Assembly (NCBI RefSeq): GCF_025698545.1 | Contig: NC_068570.1 | Coordinates: forward strand, 5,518,001-5,582,000 | Direction: 5' to 3' | Origin: Gossypium raimondii | Lineage: Eukaryota > Streptophyta > Magnoliopsida > Malvales > Malvaceae | DNA: 64,000 bases | Part shown: positions 1 through 12,190 of the stretch, in pieces | Position numbering within the stretch: position 1 is the stretch's first letter | How the letters are laid out: every line of letters begins with the position of its first letter | Translations under genes and position numbers: made by a program | Notes under the pieces: model-generated | What the model was told of the DNA's origin: nothing | Seen by the model: the letters and a program-made list of their open reading frames with translations, nothing else | Database searches by the model: none

Positions 1-1199
1 GAAGGGAAATGATCTCACCCCAAAATTACCAATGGTATTGCACTTTCTGAATAGGTTGGTAAATACAAAGTTTAGAGTTGGATGATTGAATATCAATAAC
101 AAGGTTAAATTTGAAGATAATTATAGCCTAATATATTTCCTTTTCTGAATGGCATTGACCCTAAATATCTCAGTAGATGTGTAAGTTTACACTGTGTATA
201 TACCTTCCTGCTTAATGTCACTCCTGTAGTGCAATTTTATTTTGTTAACATCCTAGGACTTATCTGGAAGTTGAAGAAAACTTTAGATCCAGAGATTTCT
301 GAATAAGAAATGACCTGGTGAATTAGTAGGCAGATTAAAATGAAAAGAGAGGCAATTCTTGTGGTAACGGTGGCAAAATTCGAGCAGCCTAAACTTTGAC
401 AATGGCATTTTTCTACAATCCCGACTGATGGATCTTGTCACAGGACGATTCGTAAGCAAGTTGTCTGCCTTAGCAGGGCTCTTTCCTTGATTGAATGACT
501 TATGATGAACAAGTAGAACTCATTGAAAGGAATTCCAGACCTTAGACTTGTTAAAAGATAGTCTTAAACCTCTGAAATATTGGAATAAATTCTGACTTAA
601 TTTTATTACTACCAATCTGCCTCTTTAATAGAGGTTATATAAGTTTACTTATTTGAATAAAAGACATATAAGCTAAGAAACTCTAAATAAAGAAAGACTC
701 CAAATACCATATACTTTTAATTAAAGAAAATCTCTAATAAAAATAACAATTAACGTCTTCAATACCAAGATACTAATTGACGTCTAACAGACTCACAATA
801 GAGAAATGCTATGTTGTTATTGGTACATATATAGTTAACCAAGTTTATCTAGCTACAAGCATCTTTCTCCTCCTATTAGCATTATTGTACTAAAAAAATT
901 GTTTTGAAGAAAAAATCTCCTTTGGATTTTTCCATCTTTACTCTTCTTTTATTGAAATGGGCCATTTTTGCCTTCTTATATTGTTCTTAAATATTCTTAC
1001 TCCTTGTTTGCCGATTGTTGTTATTTAGGGCTTGTTAGCTGTTACAAAGCATTCAAGTCTTTCTTTTCCATTCGTATAATTCAGCTTTTTGTTTGTGTTG
1101 GCTTGCCTGTGATTTACTTACCAGCCTAAAATGTTTTATTCATTTGTGATCATTACTTTCCTTTTTTTTTTTTTTTTTGTCTTTTTTGATTGTACGCAG
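1..1199 (+). other. Intron (5' part of the GGCT2 gene), no coding exon seen
   Basis: This AT-rich stretch runs up to a pyrimidine-rich tract and a CAG acceptor at 1197-1199. No segment resembles the N-terminal ChaC substrate-loop motif, so I read it as intron, with the first exon(s) left of the window. No repeat family was recognised. Confidence 0.55.
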
Positions 1200-3183
1200 T
1201 ATTTAGAAGTGAGGGAGAAGCAGTATGACAAGAAAGCTTATGTTGATCTCTTCACCGTGAGTTTTGAATGTCGATACATTTGTTAAGAAACGCTAGTATA
1301 ATGTAAGCTTTTTATGTTCATGTATTTCTATTGAACTTCGTCTCAGGATCCCTTAGCTACAACTCCAGCCATTTCTGGAGTAATGGTGTAAGTGTTTTCT
1401 GAATGGCATTCTTTTCTTACATTATTATCATTGAAGATAATGAAATTCTATATTTTGACACCAAAATCTTCAGGTACATAGCATCTCCTGACAAGAAGCT
1501 TAATCCGAACTACTTGGGGCCTGCTTCTATAGAAGACATCGCCAAGTATGTTATTTCAATCTATGCATTTTCTCTCCAACTATGATATAATCAATGTTTA
1601 AACCACCAAACCTACAAAAGGATGGGGTAAAAGCAAACAAATTAATCAAACATTTTCTCTCCAAGATCCCCATTTGGACAAAAAAAAAACCATTAACAGA
1701 ATTTTCTGCAGAATTGTTGAATGCTATGGAACGAAATGCAAAATCTAAGCACTAGTGCCACGCTGCTTTCCAAATACCCTTTTGTTTCTACATGTCATTG
1801 ATGAAAGCATTCTGTCCAAGTTTAAGGATAGTAGCTAAAAAGGGATTTACCTTCCAATAAGGCTAGCTTCAGTTCGATCCTCTTTTTCTTTGTTTTTGTT
1901 TTTGGAATTTTTTGAACCATCCATGATAATTCGATTCGGTTCATTTTTCAGTTTTTCTAAACAATTTCAGGTTTTGGGTATTTGGATTTTATTACGATAA
2001 AATAAGTTTGTTTTATGCCTTTTGGACATTACTTGCTAAAAATTCAAAGTCTTTTTCATAAATATATTTTTTAAAATTAGTTTTTATATAGTATTTCAGA
2101 ATTACTTTCATTATTTTAAATATAAAATATTTATCTTTTGCATCATAAAAAAATCAAATTAATTATAAATTAAATATAAAATAAAATTCAGTTCAGCTCG
2201 GTTTGGTTTGGTTTGGTTCGGTTCGGTTCGAGTAATTGCAAGCTTTTAACTTATGAACCTAAACCGTCTAAATACCAATGTTCTGATTGATTTTCGATTT
2301 CTGGATTGTCTTTTTTAGCTCAGCCCCGCCTTCCAAGCCAGTTTTGGCCCAAAAACCTCATAATGCCTAGTATTCCCACATGCAGAATTTCATAGTGTTT
2401 CTACAGTCGTGGCCAATTTTGCTTATTGAATACAACAGTGGAGAGTGTGTTTAATCAAATGATCCTGTGTCTATCAGCTTTCTTCTGGTTACGTTCAATT
2501 GTGTCCAGCCTCCAGGTACTGCAAGTGCGGTATTTATTGAATGAATTCAACCCTCTAATTCTGGTGCTGAAATGAGGAGTTAGAGCCAACACTTTGTGGC
2601 CAATAGACTCATTGTTAGGTTTCTAATCAAGTTTTAAATAATTCAAAACTAGAATTGACATTTTTATGTTATCAGGTCCTAAAATCACTGCTTAAATTTG
2701 TGGCCAAATCTTCTTCCAAATAGAAGACTTCTCCCCCACAGATGTGCTACTGAAAAATCAAAGGCCCCATAATGAGTTTTCTGCAGTGGTTTATCATTGA
2801 TAATCTGCTTCATCATCATACTGTGAATCATTTAGATATATAGCTGTCAATTCTAGCAGTAATACCCAGTTTTGATTCATTATTTCCTCCTATGTACAGG
2901 CAAATTGTTCGTGCGGAAGGCCCCTCGGGACCAAACAGAGAATATCTTTTCCAACTAGAAAAGGCTCTTCTTCAGATTGGTGAGCTTCTTTTCACTACCC
3001 TCTGAATTTGTTTTCTTCCACCTCAATCATATGTTCCACTCCTCTTTGCTTAATATGATTTCCAACCAATATTACACTTTGCCATTTCTTTCTTCCTGGT
3101 CAGGTTGTAAAGATAAACATTTAATGGATCTTGCAAACGAAGCAAGGCGCATTCTTTCAGAATCCGAGCATACTGCATCATGA
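1200..3183 (+). CDS. GGCT2: Gamma-glutamylcyclotransferase 2 (ChaC-like), C-terminal five exons
   Basis: Enzymes of this family cleave glutathione to 5-oxoproline and Cys-Gly in the cytosol (gamma-glutamyl cycle). I assemble five exons: 1200-1256, 1347-1387, 1474-1545, 2900-2989 with the GT donor read at 2980 (so 2900-2979), and 3104-3183. They join in frame for 109 residues plus TGA. Recognisable stretches are YLEVREKQYD, GVMVYIASPDKK, NYLGPA, EGPSGPNREYLF and a KDKHLMDLANE tail, all typical of plant ChaC proteins. The N-terminal half, with the glycine-rich loop that opens the ChaC fold and the catalytic glutamate, is outside the window, so catalysis cannot be judged. The gene most resembles the Arabidopsis GGCT2;3 branch, judged partly from its neighbours. 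Intron 3 (1546-2899) is long and holds a repeat. Confidence 0.88.
1925..2290. repeat. Repeat remnant in a GGCT2 intron, with a GGTTYGGTT low-complexity run
   Basis: Within the 1.35-kb intron the sequence alternates between AT-rich filler and GGTTCGGTT/GGTTTGGTT pentamer-like runs, densest at 2191-2231. Such runs recur in dispersed repeats of many plant genomes. No terminal repeats or target duplication could be fixed. Confidence 0.4.
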
Positions 3184-4146
3184 TGCAAATTTGTTGGAAA
3201 AGAAAAATGAGAGAATAAATCACAAACCTAGGAAAAAGCATGAATGGCATCAGCAGCACTTCATGGAAATTGCATGTTCCTCCATGTTTGCTCTGGACCG
3301 GGACACACACCGAAACGTAGTTTCTTATAGTGTGGGACACAGTCACCCCAATTCTACAAACAATAACTTCATCCCCACAAGCAAACAGTTTCTGAAAGTG
3401 GGTGTTTTCCATATTTTTTTCCTTCGTTTCTAATTCCGGTATTTTTCCCTATTAAACCTGATTGTTCTTCGATGACGAAAGCTATGTTAACGTTTGATTC
3501 ATTGTTGTCCCACTATGATGATGGATTTGTTTATGAAAAAGTTAATTAAATATGTAAGCAAGTCTTGGTGTAGTCCACCATGATCAACGGCTTCTGGTTT
3601 ATGCCTGGTTGAGTCATCCACAACAGCGGGAACTTGTCATTAAAAATAAGAAAAGAAAGAAGAGAAAAAAACTATCAGGTGCTTGCAACTGTTGAACAGC
3701 AAATTGATCGTCACCATTGTGAAATTTTCCAGGGTCACTAATTATACTAAATTTAGATTGTGATCCCTTGGTTCAATTTGTTGCCATTTTCCGCCACTTT
3801 ACAGCAACTTGTGTATTCCTTTTATATACAATTTTTTTGCAATGAAATATCTGAAATAATGGAGCTTCCAACATTGTTTAATCTCTTTCCATTGCAGTGA
3901 AAGGAAAATCCATTATTATTTAAGTTGGAGCATAGTGAATCCTATATGACCTCATCAAAAATGCATGGCTGTTTGATCATATGTCTTTCAAGTGGTTCTG
4001 GAAAGGTGGCACTCACCAATTTTATTTATACATAAATAGTGTTTTTCATTATATTACAAATCACATGTCTACTAATTATTACATAAAGATGAATTGATAA
4101 AAGATTCATATTTAAGTATTTAGTGGGGCTTGATAATTCCTACCTT

Positions 4147-4147
<1 letters not shown>
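3184..4147. other. GGCT2 3' UTR and intergenic DNA
   Basis: The first few hundred bases after the stop are probably 3' UTR; several ATTAAA-like words occur (for example near 3451 and 3545), but none clearly marks the cleavage site. Beyond that I see no gene, RNA or recognised element. Confidence 0.4.

Positions 4148-4184
<37 letters not shown>
4148..4184 (+). repeat. (TAA)n microsatellite
   Basis: About twelve uninterrupted TAA units. It directly precedes the foldback element at 4195. Confidence 0.9.
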
Positions 4185-4194
4185 GTAAACTACA

Positions 4195-4730
4195 CCCAAT
4201 GTCATTAAAATATTATATTGTTTACATTTTGATCTTTCAACTTAAAAAAGTTACAAAATGTCACTAAACTATTCAAAAGTTTTTATTTAAGTTGTTAAAC
4301 TCACTGTTGTATGGGCTTCTCTGTTCACACAGCCTACACCAATCGAATGCTCTCCTTCCTCTTCTGCTCTACATTTTGGTTTTTTATGAAACAATTTTAA
4401 ATGTCACAAGCCCGCGAACCAAAATCCAAACAACTCTCTTATCCAATCTCTGACGCTAACTGTCAGATCGACTTGGATCTAATGTCTGTTCTTCTACTTG
4501 CCAAGAGGTATTGATCCACAATATCGATCGTCAAATCATTACTTGGAGCTCACCAACCAGATTTAAAAAAAAATTAACAATCCAGTGACTTAATAATAAA
4601 AAATTTTAAATAGTTCAAATACTTAAATGTAAACTTTCAAATAATTTAGTCACCATTTTATAACTTTTTAAAGTTAAATGAATAACACATAAATTTACCA
4701 ATAATTTATTTACTTAAAAAAATACACGGA
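4195..4730. mobile_element. Foldback / MITE-like element with long inverted arms
   Basis: The left arm (about 4195-4300) and the reverse complement of the right arm (about 4590-4725) align over most of their length. The best shared core is an AAAAAGTTA-A-AAATG block followed by ACTAAA-TAT-. The loop between them contains no ORF. A second copy of the right arm lies at 55480-55650, so this is a dispersed family. Target duplication was not resolved. Confidence 0.6.
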
Positions 4731-5578
4731 TAATAACATGATACCCTTTGTGAATTTTTCACCGGTTTGCTCTAAAATGCAGGTAATTTAAAAAGATGAT
4801 ACACTTTGTGTGGCGGTGGAGAAGAGCAATTATGATAAATACATGCTTTGTTTGCTTCACTCGTCACAATTTTTTAAATTACTATTTTAACTTTTAAATA
4901 TTTTTATGTTTTTAGATATATATATATATATATACTAAATATATATTAATATTATATTAGATTATATCACAATGGGAAAAATTATATAAATAATATTATT
5001 TATAATTTTTTAAAATTAATAAATTCTCAATTAGTGTGACTTGATTTAGTCACACCAAACACAATAAAAATTTGATGTAAATATATAAAATTTTTCGTTT
5101 GCCAATAAATTATAGTACATATATTTAAAAACAATATCAAATTTAAAAATCATGAACTAAAAATATCACATAAGTTTGTTCGCAATATCATTCAACAATG
5201 AGGTGGAAGTTGATCTTATTCCATTATCATCAATACTTACAATTAATTGCATTAATCAATTGAATTTATTAATGTCCATACCTAACAAGGTGAAGCAGGT
5301 AGAAATAAATAGTTCACTTCTTTCAAAGCAAGACAGAGAGTCACTAGAGACGATGTCAAGAGATGAGGGAAATGAGATTAGAATTGGAAGAGAGAAGATT
5401 CAATGTAGAGAGAGAGAGAAGGCAATGGGTTTTTATACTCTTAATTGGGGTATTAAGGTGCAGCATGTTGAGCCTCCATTAGTGTGTCGGAGGTAAGCGA
5501 TCAAGTGGTTTGTCATTACAAATTTAAATAGGGTGACAATTAGATATATTTTCAATGATTTCAAATGGACATGAGAAG
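4731..5578. other. AT-rich intergenic DNA with a short (TA)n run
   Basis: A TA dinucleotide run lies at about 4915-4935. A 106-codon open frame at 5176-5496 matches no family I know and has no promoter or splice context, so I do not call it a gene. Confidence 0.4.
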
Positions 5579-5951
5579 TGTTAGGATCGACCCGATTAAG
5601 CAACAAGTACAAAAAAATAGCGGAATAAATTGAGAAATTGAACACACAAATTTAACGTGGATAAAAAACTACGGGCGAAGATAATTTTACTATAATGGCA
5701 AAAGAACGAAGAGTACAAAATATGGAGATAAAAACTAAAGCCCGAAAATAGAGAACCCTCAAAACGTAAACACAAAATTCTCTAAATGTGTTCTAATGGG
5801 TGTATTTTCTAATTAGTAAGTCAAATAAACTATGCTAATAAATGCTAAATATATTATACTAATAAATATTAAATCTTCTAGGAAGAAAATATATTTTATT
5901 TAACTTAACTCGCAAGTAATCTCTTAGAATTTGGGTCACACAACTCTAACA
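5579..5951. repeat. Putative solo LTR (373 bp)
   Basis: The segment begins TGTTAG and ends CTAACA, as LTRs do. It is flanked by AGAAG on the left and ATAAG on the right (four of five bases equal), as expected for a decayed 5-bp target duplication. No internal retrotransposon sequence lies on either side, so it would be a solo LTR. The call rests on the termini alone. Confidence 0.45.
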
Positions 5952-7293
5952 ATAAGTAATATCAAAAATAACGATTAATGAATATTATCCATACTAAAGT
6001 TAAATGGATGAATAGTTTCAAAGGGATATCCTCGAAGAATAATAGAAGTAAAGTCCTACCAGTTTCGGATTAACAATTCCTTAACTCGTTGATTGAAGTG
6101 TAAAGGCAATTGCAGCAAAACTTTTATTGCCGACACCTACCCTTTTTCCAAGATTTTCATTTGTTGTTTTCTGTTCTTATCCGCAATGCAAATACCTTGG
6201 TCCCAGCAGTAAGCAAATTCAAAGAGATTGCCAAGTCCCAATGAAAAACAATCAACTTTTGATTGGAAACTCGAACTCCAGATTTCGTATGAACTAATAA
6301 ATAGGTAAGTGTGAACAAAGAAGAACATCACACTTACCAAAACTTGTATCCCAGGTCAGAAATCTTTTTGGATGGCCAAAATTCCATCATAAGTTTTGGG
6401 GTTCAAAATATAATGTACAGTTTTAGAAGGATTAAACTACAATTTTACAATGTGACCCCCGCCATGCCCTTGCGCCGCCCATGTCTATCACTATGCCATC
6501 TCAAATATATAAGGTATATATATATACAAACAATCAAATTAGACAAAGAAAATCGTGCAAAAAGTTATGAGATCATATAAAGCTAAATTATCTACGTGTA
6601 TGCAATACTAGTGTGAATATATATATACAGTAAAAGAACTTGCCAACTTTGCCTACTTGAGTACCAAAATAAGATCCCAATGGTGAATGTGGATCCAACT
6701 TGCAGATTCCAAAAGAAACAGAATCAAAAATGGTGATGTCTACTCACTTTGTTTAAAACTGGTAGCTACCATACAAATCATTATTTGTGAAAATAAATTA
6801 TAAGCCCCACCATATATAATGAAATTTCACTTTAGCCCCCCAAAAAATAAAAATAAAAAAATTAATCCCTTAAAAATAATTAAATTATAAATTAATAAAT
6901 GATAAAATTATGTTTTGACCTCTCAAAAGTTTATAATTAATTTTCGGCCCCTCTAAAAAGAAATTTTTAAATTCACCCTTGTATGTAGGCTAATTGGTCA
7001 AACTTATGACCATGTGTGTTTAAAAGAAGAGATTGCTTCAATCTAATGACAAGAAATGATGAGGTCATTTCTAATAAAATCATATACCAAATCAAGGGGA
7101 AAAAGATAAATATCCATAGTTTGATTTTTATTATGGTTTCGTGTTAATTCTTGGATCTAACATTCCTCTCCTAATCGTGTGATTAGGTGAAAACTGCCCT
7201 CAGTCACTTTGATAAACCTAATTTGGATGATGCATTTGGTCAAAGGATAAAAGGGGTGCTTATAAAATAGACAAGTCTCTTTTGCTATTCACT
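5952..7293. other. Intergenic DNA, no gene recognised
   Basis: Open frames at 6137-6340 (-) and 6311-6580 (+) are short and unrelated to known families. Around 6820-7000 there are CCCC/GGGG-bounded AT-rich blocks that look like an eroded repeat. Confidence 0.35.
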
Positions 7294-7775
7294 TAGGGTG
7301 AGCATTCGATCGGGTCGAGTTGAATTGAGTCAAAAAATTTTGAGCTAGTCGAGTTGACGGATCCTATTTTAGCAACCGAACTCAATTTGAAATTTTTTTG
7401 AATCAAGTAAAAAAATTTCGAGTTGAATTAACGAATCATATTATTTATACTCATTGTTGTGTTTACATGAATTGATTATTTAACTAGTAGACAAAGTATA
7501 AGATTATTTAACTATATAAATAAGTTGATGGGTAAACATTTATCAAACGACGTAGTTTTGCCTTTTAATTTAATTGTTTTGACTTTTAACTTTAGAAAAG
7601 ATAAACATGTATCAAAACGACGTAATTTTGCCCCTTTTTATTCGAATTTTCGGATAACTCTAATTGTGAAATTCATATTTGAGTTAAATTGATCCAAATA
7701 ACTCAAATTATTTAATTAAAAATTTAAATTTTCTATTAAATTTTTCGAATCGAATCAAATTTGACTTACCCACTT
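7294..7775. repeat. Dispersed repeat with imperfect inverted ends
   Basis: The left end reads GGGTGAGCATTCGATCGGGT and the right end, reversed, starts GGGTAAGTCAAATTTGATTC. The body has TCGAGTT and AATTCGA-rich blocks typical of a non-coding dispersed plant repeat. Ends are imperfect and no target duplication was found. Confidence 0.4.
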
Positions 7776-8162
7776 GCACTTGATGTCACTATTAATTTGA
7801 CTATAACGTACGCATGCATGCAGTTGTTATTAGGTATTCTACCCAACACTTCGTATTGGAATAAAATTTCCATAATTTTATAGTAAATTGCATGTGGCGT
7901 TTCTTCAATTAACATCTAGGGTTTTATTTTTATAATCTAAGTTGGTGAAATATTTATTTAGATACGGTAACGTCTTAATCGAGGTTAAAACTATAGAATA
8001 AAAACTGGATAATGGAAAGGCCACCCTTATCATAAAAAGAAATTATATGTCACGTGTAAATTTTGCATCCACCTAATACGATTATAAATTTAATTTGAAC
8101 TTTATTAAAGGTTTAAAGGGTTTCGAGTTATGAAAATTATTTATTAACTAATAATAGTTAAT
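7776..8162. other. Intergenic DNA, nothing recognised
   Basis: AT-rich with no ORF of note and no repeat that I could define. Confidence 0.4.
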
Positions 8163-8280
8163 TGAGTCTTAACCCGACTGGTATGGATATTATTATCAAT
8201 ATAAAAAACGTGAGTTCGAATTCACTAAAGGGATAATAAGTAATTCTAGACAAGAGCGAATGTTCCATTGACGAAAAAAA
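8163..8280 (+). mobile_element. tRNA-derived SINE-like fragment
   Basis: A box-A-like segment (TTAACCCGACTGGTATGG) is followed about 30 bases later by a box-B-like GAGTTCGAATTC, then a short body and an A-rich end near 8272-8280. The spacing matches a tRNA-type Pol III promoter, but no tRNA cloverleaf closes, so a SINE is more likely than a tRNA gene. Confidence 0.5.
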
Positions 8281-9004
8281 TTATATCAAGTAACTTTAAA
8301 ATACCATGTGTTAGGATTCATGGGTTGATTATGTTTCTATCATTGACTTAAAATTTTCACAATAATAATGTCATTTTTTATAAAGAAAAAAACCTATAAA
8401 AATATGATTTTATTATTTTGACTGAAAATTTTATAAATTTAAAAATAAAATAAAATTATATTATCCTATCCCAATATTATTTTATGAAGTGATGGATATG
8501 TTTTAAATGTTGATATAAGTTGTCATTTGACATGATGGGTAGGCATGGAAAATAATGAAGGGGTTTATATATAATATGTGGCCATTAGTAAGGTAGGATT
8601 CCACCGCAAGATTCCACCAACTTTTTAATTTTTGTTGCTGTCGATCGTTGGAATCCAATCACTAAAACACCACCTTGAACAATTGATTTCGTTTGTTCTT
8701 ATGACCTGTCGACTATTCATTTGGAAACTGGTTTCATATTCAATTGAACCCATTAAGTTAGCTTCTTTTAAAATAGAATTTGTTTTGAGTGTTAGACTGA
8801 ATGATCTATCATCTAAAGTGTTCCTATATTGATTTAATATTTTCCCATCTGTAATTGGATAATTTTCTTTTTAAACTTTCCTCAAAATGAAGATATGATC
8901 TTCAATGAGTTTAATCACCTTTGTGGCTACTTTAGTAGAACTAAGTGATTATAATTTCTTGTGAGTCCACAAACAGAGAAAATTTCCAAATGAAATTTGG
9001 ACTA
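8281..9004. other. Intergenic DNA, no gene recognised
   Basis: A 66-codon frame at 8632-8832 has no recognisable homology. Otherwise AT-rich unique-looking sequence. Confidence 0.35.
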
Positions 9005-9085
9005 ATATTTTTTTAAGGTGAGACTCGAACCTAAACACTCAAAGTTTCTATTTTTAATCATTGTTGACATAACCAAGACCTTCAT
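9005..9085 (-). mobile_element. SINE-like fragment, tRNA-related head
   Basis: Read on the minus strand, GGTTCGAGTCTCACCTT gives a good box B, preceded by a degraded box-A region (AAGGTCTTGGTTATGTC). Only the tRNA-like head can be seen. Confidence 0.42.
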
Positions 9086-9450
9086 TGGCTATTTAAAATT
9101 CTTATTAATATCGTAAGTTTCAAGCAAAAGTTACAATTTGTGAGGATGAATTTACTGTTTTTATTGCTTATTAGTATAGATTACAAATTGTAGGGCAAAC
9201 ACAATAATTAAAATTTTCTGTCTAAATAACACAAATTCAAACCTCCTTTCTCTAACATTTACTACTTAAAAAGTGTATTACAAAAATGGTAGGGAAGCAT
9301 GAATTTTGGCATTTGATTGGCATACTAATGATCATACTTTATTTTAAATTTTAAACAATGTCAAGCAATATTTTTTTTTAGGTTTTGTCATAAAATATAG
9401 GAATGGGACATTTAGTGGTGGAAAAATTTCAAGTAAACTATAAAAATAGT
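9086..9450. other. Intergenic DNA, nothing recognised
   Basis: AT-rich spacer between a SINE-like fragment and a foldback element. Confidence 0.4.
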
Positions 9451-9845
9451 AATTTTTGTTTGTCTTAAATTACATTTTAGTTATTTATATTTGAATTGTT
9501 ACGTTTTGGTCATTTACATTATCGTTTTATTACGAAGTTGTCACTCTACCATTAAGCTCCATTGCGGTCCTACGTGGTAGTCCAAATGGGTTTTAAATGC
9601 CAACTTAGATGTCCTACATGGCAGTCCAAATTAAATTTATTTAATTAAAAACTTATTTTCATCCCAGTAACTGGATATCCAAGTTGGCATTTAAAACTCA
9701 TTTGATCTGCCATGTAGAACTGTCGTTAGGGAGGTAATGGAATTTAACAGTAGAGTGACCACTTTGTAACAAAACGATAACGTAAGTGACTAAAACGTAA
9801 CATTTCAAACATAAATGACTAAAATGTAACCCAAAATTTTAACCA
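9451..9845. mobile_element. Foldback element with inverted arms of roughly 150-170 bp
   Basis: The left arm from about 9470 and the reverse complement of the right arm ending near 9830 agree over about 150 bases. Shared blocks include TTACATTTTAGT, TGTTACGTTTT, ATCGTTTT-TTAC and GTCACTCTAC. Farther in, TTTTAAATGCCAACTT appears on both arms in opposite orientation. The loop (about 9625-9670) is short and AT-rich and there is no ORF. This fits a long-TIR MITE; a Mutator-type origin is possible but unproven. Confidence 0.72.
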
Positions 9846-10660
9846 ATACATTCTTAGTTAATTTTTAAACTCGAATTACATTACCAGCATTAGTGGATAC
9901 AAATAACTTATATGCTGATTGACATCAAGTTTATAACTATTTTCCCTCCTCCAAAAAAGGAAAAACATAAAGGGCATGCAATTGGATTAAATGCAAAACT
10001 AGGGTGAAGGCACAAACAATGATTAGGAGATCGAGATTAGAAGTGCAAATTGTACAAACAGTACAAGACAAGATTCAATAAGCATAACCTCGCTTGAATT
10101 AGTTCTGATTCTCCTCCACCTTAATCCTATTACTAATCACATATCTCAGTTAAGGTCATATTTCACTCATCTCTAATGCTATCCTAAGCTCAAATTGATT
10201 CCCTATTTTCTCTAGTAGGCCATTTTCGAATTTAGGTTTTCAGCCACTGATCAAAAGAATCTGCATCATTGTTGATTCAGTCATGGAAACTTTGATCTTA
10301 CTATTTAAACTATCAACTTCCACCAAATTCAAAATATACTCACATTCAAACAACTTTTTTTAGAATGTTCAAGTTTTAATTTTTATTTTATTTTTTATTT
10401 AGGAAAATCTAACAATATAAAGTAGAATAAGAAGTGAAAAATGGGATTTGTTCGATACATACGGTTGTATTTATTATTGATAAATAAATAGGATAATTTT
10501 AAAATAAAAATTAAATAAAATGTTCAAAAACTAATAAGTTATATTAGTTAACATGTTTGCAAGCATTTTGTATAAGACAATTTGTATATAAATGTCTATT
10601 AAAAGTTCAAAAATAATTTATAATGAAACTTTAGTAATAAAAACACTTAAATTAAGTCGA
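9846..10660. other. Intergenic DNA, nothing recognised
   Basis: No ORF, RNA or definable repeat. Composition is AT-rich with short A/T runs near 10370-10520. Confidence 0.4.
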
Positions 10661-10965
10661 TTGAGCCTTAGCTCAATTGGTATGGAAATGCAGGAGTGCG
10701 TAGGTTCGAGTGTGTTAAAGCGCATTCAGGGGCGAAACCAAAAAAATATTTTAAAAGGTCAAAGTGGAAAATCACCTTTATTAATTTAAAATTTTAAAAA
10801 TTTTAAAAGGTCTAAATGAAAAAAAAGTTATTTTGGGGTTGGGAGTCAAGGCCCTGAGCACATAACCATCCTATTTATGGGTTGGGAAGGAGCTATGAAT
10901 AGTACTAGGCATCGTGTCAAAAAGAGCAGATATGATCAGAAAATTTTGGTATCTTGAAGGATTGA
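10661..10965 (+). mobile_element. tRNA-derived SINE, interrupted by a small insert
   Basis: The head has box A (CTTAGCTCAATTGGTATGG) and box B (GGTTCGAGTGT) with tRNA-like spacing. The SINE body resumes at about 10868 with CCTATTTATGGGTTGGGAAG and runs to about 10965. The same body order is present on the minus strand at 48773-48890, so both belong to one family. The body is split by the insert at 10726-10857. Confidence 0.72.
10726..10857. mobile_element. Small MITE-like insert in the SINE
   Basis: The 132-bp insert starts TCAGGGGC and ends GGCCCTGA, short inverted termini that fold back on each other. It sits between two halves of a SINE that otherwise read continuously. Flanks GCAT and GCAC are similar but not identical. 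Confidence 0.45.
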
Positions 10966-11745
10966 CTCAGATTTAAGGTTATTGCAAATTAAATTTAATA
11001 TATTGTCTGGTATTCATAATAATAAATGAATATATTAGAAGTAAATATTGTTATCTTATATTTCATACATTGAGCATATTATCAATAATATTATAAATTT
11101 GATATTTATTTTGATTCTGAAATTAAATGTGTGCATAACTATTTATAAAATAGTTTAGGTATTTTTAATTTCATTACTATTAAACAATATCTGTGATAAA
11201 TAATTTTAATTACATTATTATGTAAAATTTTAAATTGAAAGTAATAATTGAATTTAGTGGACACATTCATTCTTATTTCCTTCAATTTCATATTTACATT
11301 GCATGTACATTTTCTGTTTTTATTTTATTTTATATGTTAATATTTAAAATTTTGCTAATACATGTTGATATTTGGAGATAAATAAATAATAAAATCAAAT
11401 AATTACAATTTTCAATGTTGCCATATTGAATGAACCTCAACATTTAACATGTTGACAAAAGAGTGTTACTGTATAAATTTATCAAATTAAATTATTTGTA
11501 AAGAAATTAAAAATGTTGGTCATTAACCATGGGATTATGTTATTATAGATGATGTGTCAATCGAATAGAGTGGCCATTTGTCATAGTTTTAAGCCACCAT
11601 ATGATTAATTTGCTATGGATGAAAATGTAGTGGGGCAAGACAAATTATTATCAAATCTATTATCGTTCTACACTTTTCATGCTTTTTCTTATCACTCAAT
11701 GCACCCTACTTCAATTTTAAATAATATTTTCAACCAAATAATTAT
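10966..11745. other. AT-rich intergenic DNA
   Basis: No gene or repeat identified; this may include eroded sequence of the adjacent copia element. Confidence 0.35.
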
Positions 11746-12190
11746 TCAAAAATAAATATAAAACATATGAGCTTTTTTATTATACATTTTCACACTTATG
11801 TCCATCGTCTCATGTCTAACTTCCTTAATATTAGTCATAATATTTGAATCTAATAGGTGTAAGGTTGTATATATTGATAGTAATATTTTTGTAGTGTACT
11901 TAAATGATTTAATAGTTTGCAAGTGTAATTTTGGAAGAGAAGAATGATAAACACTAAACATAAAATCAGGTCTATTAGCCGTAAGATAGCAATGAACCAA
12001 TAATAGACCTATATAGATTAGTGACAACAACTTACTAGTTACGTCCTTTATACTTATCAAGCTTTGTTGAAATGCCTGTTGGAGTAGATTGAGGCTTCAT
12101 GTCCTTCATTTTGAATTTCTTGAGTATTTCCTTTGTATACTTTGTACAATTGATGGAGATGTCATCATTTGTTTGCTTTATTTAAAGTCC
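11746..12190 (-). pseudogene. Ty1/copia polyprotein remnant, part downstream of the CACTA insertion
   Basis: On the minus strand, starting at 12190, the frame reads G-L-stop-IKQ followed by TKYTKEILKKF, KMKDMKPQSTP and farther on LTANRPDFMFSV. These are in the order of copia pol just after the reverse-transcriptase core. Stops and frameshifts interrupt it, and similarity fades below about 11900. The piece at 20632-20900 is the upstream half of the same copy; the CACTA element separates them. Confidence 0.72.

Noticed and set aside
3050..3433. Overlapping ORFs of 100-120 codons on both strands
   Set aside because: They cover the last GGCT2 exon and its 3' UTR in wrong frames; no independent support.
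5176..5496. 106-codon plus-strand ORF as a gene
   Set aside because: No recognisable domain or promoter; AT-rich repeat-laden surroundings. Chance ORF is more likely.
10661..10735. tRNA gene
   Set aside because: Box A and B are present, but the acceptor and anticodon stems do not pair, and the sequence continues into a repeat body shared with another locus. SINE fits better.
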